Assembly (NCBI RefSeq): GCF_964355755.1
Contig: NC_092674.1
Location: 13,645,001 to 13,709,000 of the forward strand
Reading direction: 5' to 3'
DNA: 64,000 nt
DNA from: Antedon mediterranea
Taxonomy: Eukaryota; Echinodermata; Crinoidea; Comatulida; Antedonidae
The notes beneath the pieces are model-generated. The model was not told the origin of the DNA. It ran no database searches and worked only from the letters and a program-made list of their open reading frames with translations. A program made the position numbers and the translations under genes. Shown piece after piece: positions 44,784-55,656 of the stretch. Position 1 is the stretch's first letter. Each line of letters opens with the position of its first letter.

Positions 44784-45409
44784 AGACCCCTTCCCTGCAA
44801 TTTTGGACGTTTTTTGGAAAATAATACATATATATCACTTTAAAAACATTAAACCATGTCATTCCTTGTCTTAAATGTACGTTTTATGGTAAATTATGAT
44901 AAAAAGTGAGAAACAATGCACTACCTAAGTAGCTCGCGGCGATCGACCTCTCGTGGACGGTCTTAGGCCTAACCTAGCTAGGCTTAGTTTTGTAGGCCTA
45001 GCTGGTAAACATCGGTAACGTACGAACATCGTACGCTAGCTATATACCTAGCCTGACGTTGTATAGTTGCTGCATTAATTGTCTTTCTATTTTTGCCAGA
45101 CTCCGTTGATACAAATTGGGGAAAACCCGGTATTTTCGCTGAAAAGTTAGGAGTCTTCCATTTGTTTTGGCTTCACGATCGATCGAAAAGTGGGCGAATT
45201 ACAGGTGAAAAACAAAAATATCAATCCGCGCGCAATGCATTTTGGGATTTATAGCGGGCCTCTATAATTATTAGAATCGATTTATTTTTCACATTTTTAA
45301 CCGTTTAAAGACGAAAAAAGTTATCGCAATAGGACCATATAGTATTATTTTTACATTAAATATAGTTTGTGATCTTAAAATAGATCTAAAAAACGTAGGG
45401 AATGGGGCT
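44784..45409. mobile_element. TTAA-flanked short TIR element
   Basis: The left end AAGACCCCTTCCCTGC and the right end GTAGGGAATGGGGCT are inverted repeats (about 14 of 17 positions). Both are bounded by TTAA (44780-44783 and 45410-45413). TTAA duplications are used by piggyBac and Kolobok transposons. The interior is non-coding, with a CpG-rich middle and TAGGCCTA motifs. Confidence 0.5.
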
Positions 45410-45414
45410 TTAAT

Positions 45415-45630
45415 TCTGGTCCCAATGTTAATAAATGAATCGTACAAATACAAAGGGACACCGCCATACTAGTACGTACCTATTGTTTAGTTAGATCGCT
45501 GGCAATAATGCATATGCATATAAAGTGTAATAGCCCTCGGACGTACTCATGGACAAAATGGAACGTCGCTGTTTTCTAGGCGCTGAAGCTACGAGTGATT
45601 TTTACTGTATATTATATTCCCTGATGAAAA
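45415..45630 (+). repeat. Dispersed repeat shared with 57800-58025
   Basis: Shared blocks include GATCGCTGGCAATAATG, AATAGCCCTC, GACGTACTCA, GGAACGTCGC, GTTTTCTAGGCGCTGAAG and TACTGTATATTATATTCCC. Both copies lie in the same orientation with small indels. The short frame at 45549-45761 within it has no domain. Confidence 0.75.
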
Positions 45631-45639
45631 GGTTCCCAC

Positions 45640-46138
45640 CCCCCCCCCCCCCCCACCGTTATATCTCGATTCTGTCACAAATAAAACCACTAATAACAGT
45701 ATCGTCGGCATATTTAACAATATTGCAATATTTACTTAAAATATTAAAACTACTAGTATAAAATTAAAATAATATTGGAGAAATAAAACAACCTTTTTAT
45801 TCGATAGGATACCACACTCAATCAATCAAAAAACTAAGTATACATTTGAAAAAATTAGATGAAACATTAAAAATTGAGGTAAAATAGTCTTAAATGCACT
45901 GGGGAAATTGATTGATAAAGATAGACCATTTAATAATAACAATAATAATTTATAGGCACTACACTTTTTTTTTATCAGTGGCACACTTTAACTTGTGAAA
46001 AGGTGCGTCCAAAGAAACAAAATATAACAATAAAAACAATAACTAAAAAAGGAGAGATCTCCTATTCCATACTTTACACACGTATTTCTTGCAATATTAA
46101 AGATATTGATTGCTCTTCATAACATAGAGAAATATTTC
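45640..46138. other. Non-coding stretch between repeats
   Basis: Poly-C run at 45640-45653, then AT-rich sequence, with no exon recognised. It grades into the LINE remnant. Confidence 0.3.
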
Positions 46139-46139
46139 C

Positions 46140-46700
46140 GATAATTGACATAAATTTTGTAGCATTTTTGTGCTAGTATTAAATATCTCCCAGGATTGTT
46201 CTTGTCCATTTAAAATTAAAGCTTCTTTTAACTTTTGCATTTCTGTTTGTCTTATATCATTGTATTCTGCACAATCAAAATCATATTATCTTCAATGACA
46301 TCAAGTGAGCACAATGTGCAATTACCATGATAGCACTATTGGCCCACTTGTATGTCCTACCATCTAAAGTTAGTGTGTTGGAGCGTATCTTAAAATTTTA
46401 AGCTGGCAGCATAAAAATTGGTACTATCAAGGAGATATTCCTCTATAAAAGGTCCAGTCTTAAATTCAGCGTATTGAGTAAGTGAGGATCTTGCTTTCAT
46501 ATCGTCACGCCACTTGTCAAGAAACAATTTATAATAAGTATCTTTGAAATTTGAAAACCATGGCGTTAAGTATTCTTTACCTTCTCTTAATTTCATAACA
46601 ATATTAGGTTTATTATATTCTGAGAAAAACTTATCTGCTAAATTTAGAAACTTGAAACGAAAATCTTTGGTTACATCCTTGGTTTATCATTGTTAAAAAC
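46140..46700 (-). pseudogene. C-terminal remnant of a LINE ORF2 protein
   Basis: On the minus strand, pieces in more than one frame read KDTYYKLFLDKWRDDM, SSLTQYAEFKTGPFIEEYLL, then (46290-46390) a LALDGRTYKWANFA-like stretch and CTLCSLDVIED. Lower down (about 46140-46260) come EYNDIRQTEMQKLKEAL and QEQSWEIFN. The order, with a Cys/His region near the C-terminus, is that of a LINE RT protein. It is the fuller version of the remnant in copy A at 31186-31390. Several frame changes and stops are present, and no RT core lies nearby. Confidence 0.6.
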
Positions 46701-47737
46701 ATTACCTTTGGCCACCTATACATAACTTTGTTTTGAATCAAGGCGTTGGTAAATATTATGGAGAAAAGAATTAACAGTATCGTTGACCTCTCTATGCAAA
46801 TTGGTTCTTATCTAGGCTACATTACAAATGTTTTCTTGAGTCTTGATACATTCAATCTTTCTAAACATTAAATTATAATTAATTGTAACTGACCTAAAAT
46901 CTGTTGGTACACTGGGTCTTTTTACTTTTGGCAATGGGTTTATAATATAAATATACGCGTGGAACAGTAGGCCTAACTAATAAAAAATAATATTTAAAAA
47001 AAAATTGGATATAATTGCTTATTGCACACTTTCAAAATTGTAATTCCCTGTTGTTTTCAAATGAATACAAAAAAGGACATAACATAACATTGTCAAGCAC
47101 TGTAAAACAATATGCATGAATAAAAAAAACCTAAATATTGTACAAAATATAAAATATTCAAACTAAGGCCAAATCGATGTAATACTATAATGTGCAATCA
47201 ACTGTACAATTTAATTGATTTGATGTTTTCTTAGGATTATTATTGTAGGTCTACTTTACATACTTATAGGTATGAAAATACACTCACCAGAGCTTGTTTC
47301 ATTTTTCTTTTAAGCTGCGGCTGTTTTTTTTTCTCTGCGAATTACTAGTATTTATTTACAAAAAAAATTAATCAGTAAATATTGTTGAACCTTTAAAGCT
47401 GCCTTATTTAAAGCTGTAAAACAAATAATATTTGGAGCATAAATTTGTTTCATTTTTTCTTTTACAATTACCACACTTCCGATATACCGGTACTAGAAAG
47501 ATTTGTTTATTTGAGAATAGATCGGTAACAATGTTATTGTACTTTGTATAACTTCCTTATATTATTCCTATTGGAGCAAAAACACTGTGTTATTTAAAGA
47601 TAGAAAACAAGCACCACCAGTTTCTGTATCACTGTTTGTTATTCACGATTGCATTATTTTTTTGAAGGTGTAAAGCAGAATAATGAATGCTTGCTTTATC
47701 ATATTTCCGGTTTGCTTGTAAGCCTACCATTTCGATT

Positions 47738-48196
47738 TATTTGTTTATTTTATTTTATTTTTTTATTTTATTTTTTATCGAAACCAACAGCGATAATTAC
47801 CGCCACTAACAGGTTTGATACAAACAAAGCCAGGACTGTTTAAAGCACCTTGATTGGTCCTAACAATGATCAAGGGCTTCTCTCGTCCAGTGCCCACCTT
47901 GACCAGAGGTCTGAGGCAGATACTAGATGCAGGGGCTGCCATAAGAGTCTGCAGGGGGTCAGCAGTGCTGATTCCAAATGCCTAACGGGACCCCAGCTCC
48001 GAATACAGCACCCGTTATTCCCAGATGGTCTCCCATCCAAGCTCTAACCAGGCCCAACATTGCTTAACTTCGGTGATCTGACGAGAACCGGGGTTTCAAC
48101 GTTGTAAAGCCGTATTCACGTCGCTTAACTTCGGTGATCTGACGAGAACTGGTGTTTCAACGTGGTAAAGCCGTATTCACGTGGTAAAGCCGTATT
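47738..48196 (-). mobile_element. 5S-rRNA-derived SINE
   Basis: The minus strand begins with a 5S rRNA-like head: ACGGCTTTACAACGTTGAAA, TCTCGTCAGATCACCGAAGT, AAGCAATGTTGGGCCTGG, GCTTGGATGGGAGACC (the internal promoter) and CTGGGAATAACGGGTGCTGT. A non-5S body of about 160 bp follows (GACCCCCTGCAGACTC, GGTCAAGGTGGGCACTGG), then a tail of AAATAAAATAAA repeats. Part of the 5S head is repeated upstream (48121-48195), so the head is partly tandem. Copy A lacks it at the matching point. A 5S head, separate body and A-rich tail define the SINE3-type class; it is not a functional 5S gene. Confidence 0.85.
48002..48112 (-). ncRNA. 5S rRNA-like head of the SINE (5S pseudogene)
   Basis: About 110 nt covering nearly the whole length of 5S rRNA. 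The box A/IE/box C internal control region is mostly kept: AAGTTAAGCAATGTTGGGCC and CTTGGATGGGAGACC. Changes in the 5' stem and loss of the normal 3' end (GTAGGCTTT) argue against a working rRNA. It may still drive RNA polymerase III transcription of the SINE. Confidence 0.8.
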
Positions 48197-49167
48197 GTTA
48201 AGAATATATAACATAGATAACAATGTTCTTGTATTTTTTATAACTTTATGTTTATGAATATTGTTACTAGCAAGAATACATTGTGGTTTATATAAGTTTA
48301 AGATAGAAAAACCAGCACTACATAGTTGTTGTATAATTTGCAGCTGTATATAGCAAGAATCAATCACAACTGGATATTAGTTTTAATGTACAAGATTAAC
48401 TTATTAAAAACAAACGACATTTCTTGAGTTTAAACTAAATAGACAGGCATGATTAATTCTTACCAACGTTTTAAAGTAGAACTAAAGAGCAGAATTCTTT
48501 TTAATCATTATTGGCAGTTTATTGATATCTTACAATGGGCCTACATTTAATATATCGCAATTAAGGTGATTAACCCTTTATTTCTCTAGCTAGTTAACTT
48601 GGAACACCATATTTCACACATTGTTAAAGTGTGTCTGTATTTATCGCGGTGGTGTAATTGCTAATTCGTATTTCCTATTTATTTAGCAAAAGCATTAATA
48701 TCTTAAACGACATTTTCTGTAGGTATAGTTAATACCAAGAATAAGTGCTGATACTGCTAATATTCATTTGTCCATATGAAAAACATTAAAACATAAACAA
48801 AATACATTATAAAACTGGCGAATAATAGCAATAACAATAATACAAGATACTTAATTTAAAACATATACAAAATGAAATCACTCTAAAATAAATTGCATTG
48901 CCTGCCTTGTACATCCTACATAAACAAAATTATATGCAATTTAGAGTAGTAGAACTTGATTAGTTCATAAAAAGCTTTTTTTATGAATAGCCTAAAACAT
49001 ACACTATATTCGAAATAGACTAAATTCAAGACTCAAGGGGCGTTTATTGCAAGGAACGTTTTATGGGGAGAGGGGGTGGGGCGGTTTTGCTTATTCAATT
49101 GGCGTTTATTTAAATAACCGTAATTGGTTCTATAGGCCTGGTGTATATATATATATATATAGAGAGA

Positions 49168-49514
49168 GAAGATTCATCAAAAGAAGAAACATATGTCGGA
49201 CTAACTGAAAACCAGTTTAAAACCAGATACAGAAACCATACGTCTTCATTCCGGAACGAAAAACTAAGAAATGCAACGGAACTCAGTAAATATATATGGA
49301 CTCTAAAACAAATTACTCAATTAAATGGAAAATTATAAAGAAATGCAAACCTTACTCAAATATTAACAAAAGATGTAATTTATGTATATATGAAAAGTAT
49401 GTTATTATATGTCAACCAGAGCTATGCTCACTGAACCGTAAGAACGAGTTAGTCTCTACTTGTAGACATAGGAAAAAATTCTTACTAAATTGCAGATCCA
49501 AACAGTTTATCTAA
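49168..49514 (+). pseudogene. GIY-YIG endonuclease domain of a Penelope-like element
   Basis: The frame opens after the truncation. It reads [20 protein letters not shown], where YVG is the second half of the GIY-YIG motif (the first half is lost at the truncation) and the R and H are the catalytic-region residues. [10 protein letters not shown] follows, with the conserved Glu. Near 49320 the frame changes, and the second frame continues with [27 protein letters not shown] and STCRHRKKFLL. The CxxC and CRHRxKF motifs are typical of Penelope GIY-YIG domains. Truncation plus a frame change mean it is inactive. Confidence 0.85.
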
Positions 49515-49579
49515 AACAATAGGCTATTGTATACGACTTCCTGATGACTCACTTCTATTAAGCACTATGAGACAACTGT

Positions 49580-49672
49580 GTCACTTATGTTTTATATTTC
49601 ACCTGAAGAGTGCGGCCAGCTACATGCTGGTCGTACGAAACAAATTTGTAGTGATTAAAACAATGAAGTAAC
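49580..49672 (+). ncRNA. Hammerhead ribozyme (type I) in the Penelope fragment
   Basis: All conserved core positions are present. CUGAAGA (49603-49609) fits CUGANGA. Stem II is 11 bp (49610-49620 with 49626-49636, two G-U pairs, loop UACAU). GAAA is at 49637-49640. Stem III is short: ACA/UGU (49640-49642 with 49647-49649) around a four-base AAUU loop. The cleavage triplet GUA has H17 at 49650. Stem I pairs CAC(U) (49599-49602) with GUGA (49651-49654), then a small internal loop, then UGUUUUA/UAAAACA. Penelope-like elements are known to carry hammerheads of this kind. Cleavage would be after 49650. Confidence 0.82.
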
Positions 49673-49849
49673 CAAGTTTTCTGCTGTTATTTTATTTTTA
49701 TATCTTCCTAGAAATGTATGGATTTACGATTGTAAACGCACCAGCAGGTCTATAAATAAATAAATAATAATATGCATTTATAATACCTTATTATTTATTT
49801 CAAATAAAACACAAATGTATATTGACATCCGTGACATACTGTAACTCTA

Positions 49850-50790
49850 TACAGAGTGTGACAAAGTGCGAGGCAAGCGAGGTATGCGAGGCACGCCAAA
49901 TATTTGTGCGAGGCATCATTTATCTTTTCCAAAAGTGCGAGGCGCAGGCATGCGATGCATATAGTTTACAATTTCAAAAAAGTGCGAGGCATATCTTAAC
50001 GTGCTATATGCTATATTATAGGCCTAATAATCAATTATTTATATTTTTATAATAGGCCTAGCGTATCGAAATAGATTCGTGTATACACTCATCATGTTGT
50101 TTATTTTTATGTAACGATTGTTTTTTTCATTCAAGTCATATCGTGTCAAATTTTACTTTTATAAAAGTGCCCAAACTGTTCAAAAGCTGGGATCCGTATG
50201 CGCCATATTTTAAAAATCTGAACGACAGTCTTCAACTGTCGATAAACAATATTTGTTAGAGCGACACACATCAAATTACTGCCATGTTGTTTGGTATTTC
50301 GAGCGTGTTCACTTTACAATTATTTTAATATGTATCTCGAACATAGCATAGTGAAAATAATATTTTGGCACACCCTTGCGCCTCGATCCGTTAGACCCGA
50401 GAGATAGAAAATCGCTCTTTACTATTTAGCAGGTAGCGGAATGATTCTGCCTTTAGAGGATTCGGCCTCCTATAGCACGTTGTTTCAGCAGCAACGCACA
50501 TACTTCTGTCTGAGCGGCGTGCCAAAGACATTTTTGACATTCCATTCTCTAGGAAATCAACATCAACAATCTCTCGCAAATAAGGTGAACAGCGATTGCC
50601 CAGGACAAGTTCAATAACTGGCGGTGAATAAAAGGTAACTGATATGCCGATCAAAATAACATGCCGCAAAAAAAAAAAATTGCGAGAGAATTCTAAAGCG
50701 CGTGTGAAAAAAGACTTACGTCCGACAATTGTAATACTAGGCCTAAAATTAAACTTTAGCTAATATGCTTAGCCCTAACCTAGAGGCCTA
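49850..50790. other. Unassigned stretch with GTGCGAGGC motifs
   Basis: 49858-50000 holds about eight copies of GCGAGGCA/GCGAGGTA-type motifs. A CpG-rich block at 50380-50700 has a 92-codon frame on the minus strand (ending LLNSKERFSISRV) with no recognised domain. A TTATTT-rich tract lies between. No gene is assigned. Confidence 0.35.
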
Positions 50791-50792
50791 TG

Positions 50793-51070
50793 GAATAATA
50801 ATACCACATTTATATAGCGCCCTTTTCATGAGTAATCATGCTCAAAAGCGCTTTACAAACACGTATGGGAACATACTCCCATAATGCAGCCGGTAACCAG
50901 CGCAAAGTTGTGTGTAGATCTAACTGGGTACCCATTTATACACCTGGGTGGAGAGAGGCAACGTAAGTAAAGTATCTTGCCTACGGATACAAGCAATGCG
51001 GCGAGAGTTGGATTCGAACCTAGGTCTGACGATCGGTAGTCCAACGTCCAACACACTGCGCCACACGCCC
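50793..51070 (-). mobile_element. tRNA-derived SINE
   Basis: The minus strand begins GGGCGTGTGGCGCAGTGTG (A box TGGCGCAGTGTG) and has GGTTCGAATCC (a perfect B box at 51010-51020) about 30 nt later. A body follows (GGCAAGATACTTTACTTACG, CACCCAGGTGTATAAATGGG). The 3' part has AAAGCGCTTTTGAGCATG, then GGGCGCTATATAAATG and a (TTA)n tail. A GCGCTATATAAAT-type tail is shared by many deuterostome SINEs and their partner LINEs. It looks full-length. Confidence 0.9.
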
Positions 51071-51214
51071 TTGTAGAAAATGATTTAATCAATTTTGATA
51101 TAATAATAATTGGTGTAATATTAATAATGATACACTATTCCTGTTTTAGTAGGTATATTACGAATGAATTTTATTTATTGTTGTCCATGTACGTACTGAT
51201 AAACCTGGCGCTAG

Positions 51215-51360
51215 TTTCCTTCGCTTTTATTTTGACTCCAAATTTGAAAACTAACTTTATCGTTTGTATAACTCATACGGAATTTAATGAAGAAGAATCA
51301 CATAAAAAGTAACAAATAAATCCTTAAATTAATGATTTTACAGGCGTGTTTCTCACACAC
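51215..51360 (+). repeat. Partial copy of the 42.6-43.6 kb fold-back family
   Basis: TTTTGACTCCAAATTTG, CTAACTTTATC, GAAGAATCACATAAAAAGT and CAAATAAATCCTTAAATTAA with GATTTTACAGGCG match 42915-43045 in order. The ends are missing. Confidence 0.65.
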
Positions 51361-51378
51361 TGTTCGCTAATTTCACTT

Positions 51379-51692
51379 AAGCCCCTTTCTCACAGATGGG
51401 CCTGCAATATACCGGTATGATGCTGGCGTCGTACCGTCCATTCTCATCGGACTATCGTGCCGGAAATATAACCGGTATATAACGGCTTTCTGTGAGAAAG
51501 TTGTCGGGCATATTCGGCCAATAAAAAGTCTCTGACAAAATAATTATTGAGGGCGTCCTTTATTGTTATTATTTTTGTCTAGCGATATATGGCGGTGAAT
51601 TTTAAGTTACAGATTATTATCTTCCTTTATAGCATATTTATGCAATACATGCTATGTACAGTATATTGTGAATATATTATACAGGTACAGCA
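51379..51692 (+). mobile_element. 5' half of the AGCCCCTTTCTCACAG repeat, split by an insertion
   Basis: Matches 55657-55990: the TIR AGCCCCTTTCTCACAGATG, then CCGGAAATATAACCGGTAT, CGGCTTTCTGTGAGAAAG, TATTCGGCCAATAAAAAGTC and on to TATTATACAGGTACAGCAAT. It stops at 51692. The matching 3' half begins at about 55204, so about 3.5 kb was inserted. Confidence 0.75.
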
Positions 51693-51693
51693 A

Positions 51694-54500
51694 TTACGAG
51701 CCATTGTCTGTAAGAATCAAAGAAATATCAAAAATAGTGGCAGACTAAAAAAAATGGATTTCTTTAAAATTTTGCACATGGCTATATATGTGTTGAGAGA
51801 AATCAAATATGAAGTATTTTTTATTTCACACATATGTTTCCATGGCAACGGCCAAATTTGTGTTTTTGACAAATTTTCTCCTTTTTTAAGGTTTTTTAAA
51901 ATGGATATTGGTACTACTTTGATGAACGATATTTTTGTTTTGTTCATTTAATTATAAAAAATAATTAGTGTATGCATAATAACAATGCATTGTGTACCTG
52001 TTTCATATTTTTTATTTATTTTTGATTTCATACTTTGGGAGATACCATTTATTTAAAAAGGGGTATTTGTCACTTTTTTTAAATTGTTAAATGCAACGAA
52101 ACTTTACTTCACCATAACGCCCAAAGTGGTGTATTTTTTTTAGCTGATTTATTACAAATAGGTAGTTCTAATGTTTAATAAGTGATTTCTAAAATAAAAT
52201 ACTGGGGTAATTTAAAAATCTACAAACAGTGTTCCCAGAAATATAGGCATTTTTATAAAAAAAAAAACATGGTATATTAGTAAAAACATTTTATTTTCTT
52301 TGAATATCTGATATGAAACTAAACTAAATAATCAGATCGTTGTGAATTTTAATCTTTGCAACAGATTATTTTTCTCTTATTTTGAAGCTCCTCTTTAATT
52401 TTTTTACTTATTTTATTTGCTAACCTAAGCAGTTCCCACATGCCCATCCACCACTACTTCCGACTACCCCCCCCCCCCCACCGCCCTCACCTACCCTGAC
52501 ATAACCACAAAAAGATAAACTGCAACAGAGTTGAGAAAACTACACAGATTTTGACCGACCATTTTTCATTATGATAAAAGCTTAAAATTTTTGCTAAATG
52601 CTAAAAAATACTAAACTACCTGAGTATAAATAATAATACAATTAGCTGGAAAATTGAGAGGCTCGTTTCGTTAAGAATATCGTGCATAGCCATAATACGT
52701 GATTTTGACCCTTTATCGGCAGACCGCGTTTCCAGGTCCCGAGGGTGGCCAATTACTGTATTTTAAAAAACAATTATCCTTAGTTACGCATAGAAACAGA
52801 TTCTAAGATAACATAAATAATACATTTTGACATAATTTGACCCAACAAATGACCCTTTCACAAGATCAGACATTTTCAAAGTAAATTTGGGAAAAGAGTA
52901 GTAAAGCTATGTAATCAATTTTTTGTAGTAATGAAACCCCATATTAAAAATATTGTACTTTGTTACGTATAGAAACAGTTACTACAATACACTATAGGTA
53001 AAATGTTGATTTGTCATTTGACCTCAACATGTAAAATGTATTTTTTTTTCATAAAAACTCCATATTTTATTTAAAAAAAATTATCCTTAGTTATGTAAAC
53101 AGGTTTAAGATAACACTAAAGGTCAATTTTTTACCTTTGTTCAGATTTGTCAAGACTTTCTTTCTGAGATTATTAAGATTCAGTATTTAAAGTAAATTTG
53201 GCAAAAAGTAGAAATGTAAAACTATGTAGAAAAAATGTTTTGTATTTATGAAAAGACCCATATTTTAAAAATATTTTCGCATAGAAACAGTTACTATGGT
53301 AAAATGTTGACCTCATTTGACCTCAAAAAGAATGAATTTACAAGGTCAAGTTTGTCATCACTTTAAGATTATTCGAATGCAGTAGAAGTAAAATTGAGAA
53401 AAATTGCAAATGCAATCAATTCTTTGTATTCATAAAATCGCCATTTTTTTTCGTTTTTTTTTAACTTAGTTACACATAGAACTGGTTTTTAAGGTAACAC
53501 TATGGTAAAAAATGAAATTTGTTGAGAATTATTATGAACTATCTTGTAAATTTTGATCAAACATTAATAGTTGTAGTAAAGTGGGGACCTTTCCTGTTTT
53601 GCATTCTGACCCCTTTTGACCTCAAATGACCTATTTACAAGGTCAGATTTTGTGGGAAGTATTTCTGTATCTCTTTACATAAAATAGATGTAAACAGTTA
53701 TAAAAAAACTTGACGCAATTATTTCAAAGTTTAACATTATTTTTCATCAACTAAATATTTCAATGCAAAATACTGTTTTTCTGGCAATTAATTGAAATAA
53801 ACCTGGCAACACATTCTCCTAATTTATCTAAACTATTCGTATGACTCTAGTAGCATTATGACAAGCCACATATACATGTTATTATTGGATTAGCCATATT
53901 TAAATTGTGTTTCATGTGTTTTGTTTGTTGATATTTTGTTTGTATTTTTTTGTATTTTCCTTATTTTCCTGGCAACAAAAAACCTAGGTACGTACTTTAC
54001 CCCAGTGTTTTTTCGTGATTATTGTTGAAAAACCTATTGACTACTAACAAATTACAAAACCTTATTGATATAAAAACACCACTTTGGAAGTTATATGTAC
54101 GTTTATGAGCTATACTTTTATAAAAAAAATATTTTTAAAAAACACCCCTTTTTAAAATAATGGTATCAGCCAAACTCCATTTTGTAATTTTTTTTTCTAC
54201 ATTAAATGGAACTCAATACATGTTGTTTACACTGCTATAAACAAAATCTGTACTGTAAGTATTTTTGGTTAATATAAGTATACAAGTTTGTACTTTTTCA
54301 CTATAGAAAATCTGTGAAAAATGGCAAAAACATCAACATTTGGATAATTGACCGTTGTCATGGCAACGGAGGCTAAACATTAAAATGATTGTTGTAGATA
54401 TGCTTTTTATTGAAATGTCTATTCATGGTAAAAATTTGAGAGAAATCCATTTTTTTACATCTGCCACCAAATTTTTACAGAAAATGGCTCTTAACAACAT
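51694..54500. mobile_element. 2.8-kb fold-back element with long diverged arms
   Basis: Left-arm blocks recur inverted on the right. GAGCCATTGTCTGTAA (51695) pairs with ACAGAAAATGGCTC (54478-54493); AAAATGGATTTCTTT with GAGAAATCCATTTTTTT (54440-54460); CATGGCAACGGCC with GTTGTCATGGCAACGG (54355). CCAAAGTGGTGT (52128) pairs with ACACCACTTTGG (54077), and ACTGGGGTAA (52201) with TTACCCCAGT (53998). Each arm is about 500 bp. The interior carries diverged repeats of about 180 bp. No transposase frame exists. Confidence 0.65.
52780..53600. repeat. Four to five diverged tandem units of about 160-190 bp
   Basis: Each unit has CTTAGTTACGCATAGAAACAG or a variant, then TAAGATAACA.../ACTATGGTAAAATG, then TTTGACCTCAAATGACC-type sequence, ACAAGGTCAGATTT, GTAAATTTGGCAAAAAGTAG, ATGTAATCAATTTTTTGTA and ATGAAA(A)CCCATATTTTAAA. 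Unit starts are near 52790, 52970, 53088, 53278 and 53462. They form the core of the fold-back element. Confidence 0.7.
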
Positions 54501-55203
54501 TTTCGCTATTGGAAAATCTTTTGGAAATATTAATTAAAAACTGATTAATTAATCAAAATTACGTTGTTTGTGGACTACACGTTTCCCGTATCTAGTCAGA
54601 CAACCGGAAATACTGATTCCTTTGTTGAAAAATGTGCAACGCGAGAAGGATTTTTTGTAGGCCCATGCAGCACGTTGTCAGAATTTACTCGCCTGAGCAA
54701 CTTGCTTGTAGTGGGCATGCTCAGACTAACGATGGTGATAGGATGGTTTGATTGGGCCTAGGCTAAAATTATACGATGGCGGTTTATTTGAATAAAATAA
54801 CTCGTATCTAACTCTCCTATTATTACTTTTGTTCAAGTAAATGTACATTTATAGGTATGTATTATAAATATTTGTTTCTTGGGGTTTTCTAAATATCATT
54901 TTATTATCGTTTTTATACGATTTTTTTAAAGAAATTTTATTTAAAAATTTTATTTTTTTTAATTCATACATTTCATAAATAAAAATAAATCATACAAATA
55001 TTCATTATACATCATTTTACAGGAAATTTAATAAGGAATATTTGTTTTTAGAAACATATTTTCATACATTTATAATAAAATGATGAAATTACGGTTTTAA
55101 AAATGTCAACTCCCTGGAGTACTATAAAAATGCTGTTCTGAAAAGAATTCGGTTGAGGGGAAATGGCTCTCTCTAGGGAATTCGGTACTAAGAGGGCTAA
55201 ATA
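54500..55203. other. Remainder of the insertion into the split repeat
   Basis: Non-coding; GCCCATGCAGCACG and GTGGGCATGCTCAGAC are CpG-poor single-copy-looking blocks. Together with the fold-back element it separates the two halves of the AGCCCC repeat, so a second insertion may be present. Confidence 0.4.
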
Positions 55204-55645
55204 GCCGTCATCGGCAATAAAACACCTTAGAAGGAGAAATCAGGCTGTACAATTTACAAGGCGACGAAGGGTCAGGCACCAACAAAGAGCTATGGCCTAG
55301 ATTATGCTACAAATTTCTTCTTGTCCCCTTATTTTAAACAGCTCTCTTATCTCATTATTCCTCTAGTTCGACATTATTATTGTTAATTGAATTGAATCGG
55401 CGCCAAAGTGATACACTTGACCGCGCAAGGTGTCAAAGCCTCGAAGGGGAATTAAATATAACGGCGTTACGTTCTCACAGAATGCCCGTCTGGCATTGCG
55501 GGGAATATCCCTATTAATATTACTATGCCTAAAGCAGGTCATGTCGTTGCCGGCATTATGCCAAGACGACCCGTTCTCACAGAAAACCATACCGGCTTGG
55601 TAATGATATATTCCCGCAATATTCCTGTCACACAGCTATGTAGCC
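55204..55645 (+). mobile_element. 3' half of the split AGCCCCTTTCTCACAG repeat
   Basis: Matches 56004-56465: GCCGTCATCGGCAA, AAAACACCTTAGAAGG, GACGAAGGGTCAGGCACCAA, CTACAAATTTCTTCTTGTCC, GGCGCCAAAGTGATACACTT, CGTTCTCACAGAATGCCCGT and TATTCCCGCAATATTCCTG. It adjoins the complete copy. Confidence 0.75.
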
Positions 55646-55656
55646 CCTTTCTCTAA

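Larger units (their letters stand above)
49148..49700 (+). mobile_element. 5'-truncated Penelope-like element with hammerhead ribozyme
   Basis: Inserted in copy B at a TATATC site; copy A has no insert at the matching place (near 33003). The insert begins in a TA/GA repeat, continues with the GIY-YIG endonuclease frame, then a hammerhead ribozyme, and ends in a T-rich stretch. Its position and the GIY-YIG plus hammerhead pair identify it as the 3' end of a Penelope-like retroelement. Confidence 0.85.
46288..49845 (+). repeat. Duplicated segment, copy B (partner 31186-33135)
   Basis: Collinear with copy A. It is longer because it holds an extra 670 bp (46510-47175), the 5S-derived SINE (47738-48196) and the Penelope 3' fragment (about 49148-49700). 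It lacks the 153-bp retroposon of copy A. Identity between shared parts looks about 90% or more by eye. Confidence 0.88.

Noticed and set aside
48002-48112. Functional 5S rRNA gene
   Set aside because: The ends are altered, the 3' end is fused to a SINE body with an A-rich tail, and the paralogous site is empty.
50793-51070. A tRNA gene on the minus strand
   Set aside because: A and B boxes are good but no acceptor stem closes; the sequence continues into a SINE body and tail.
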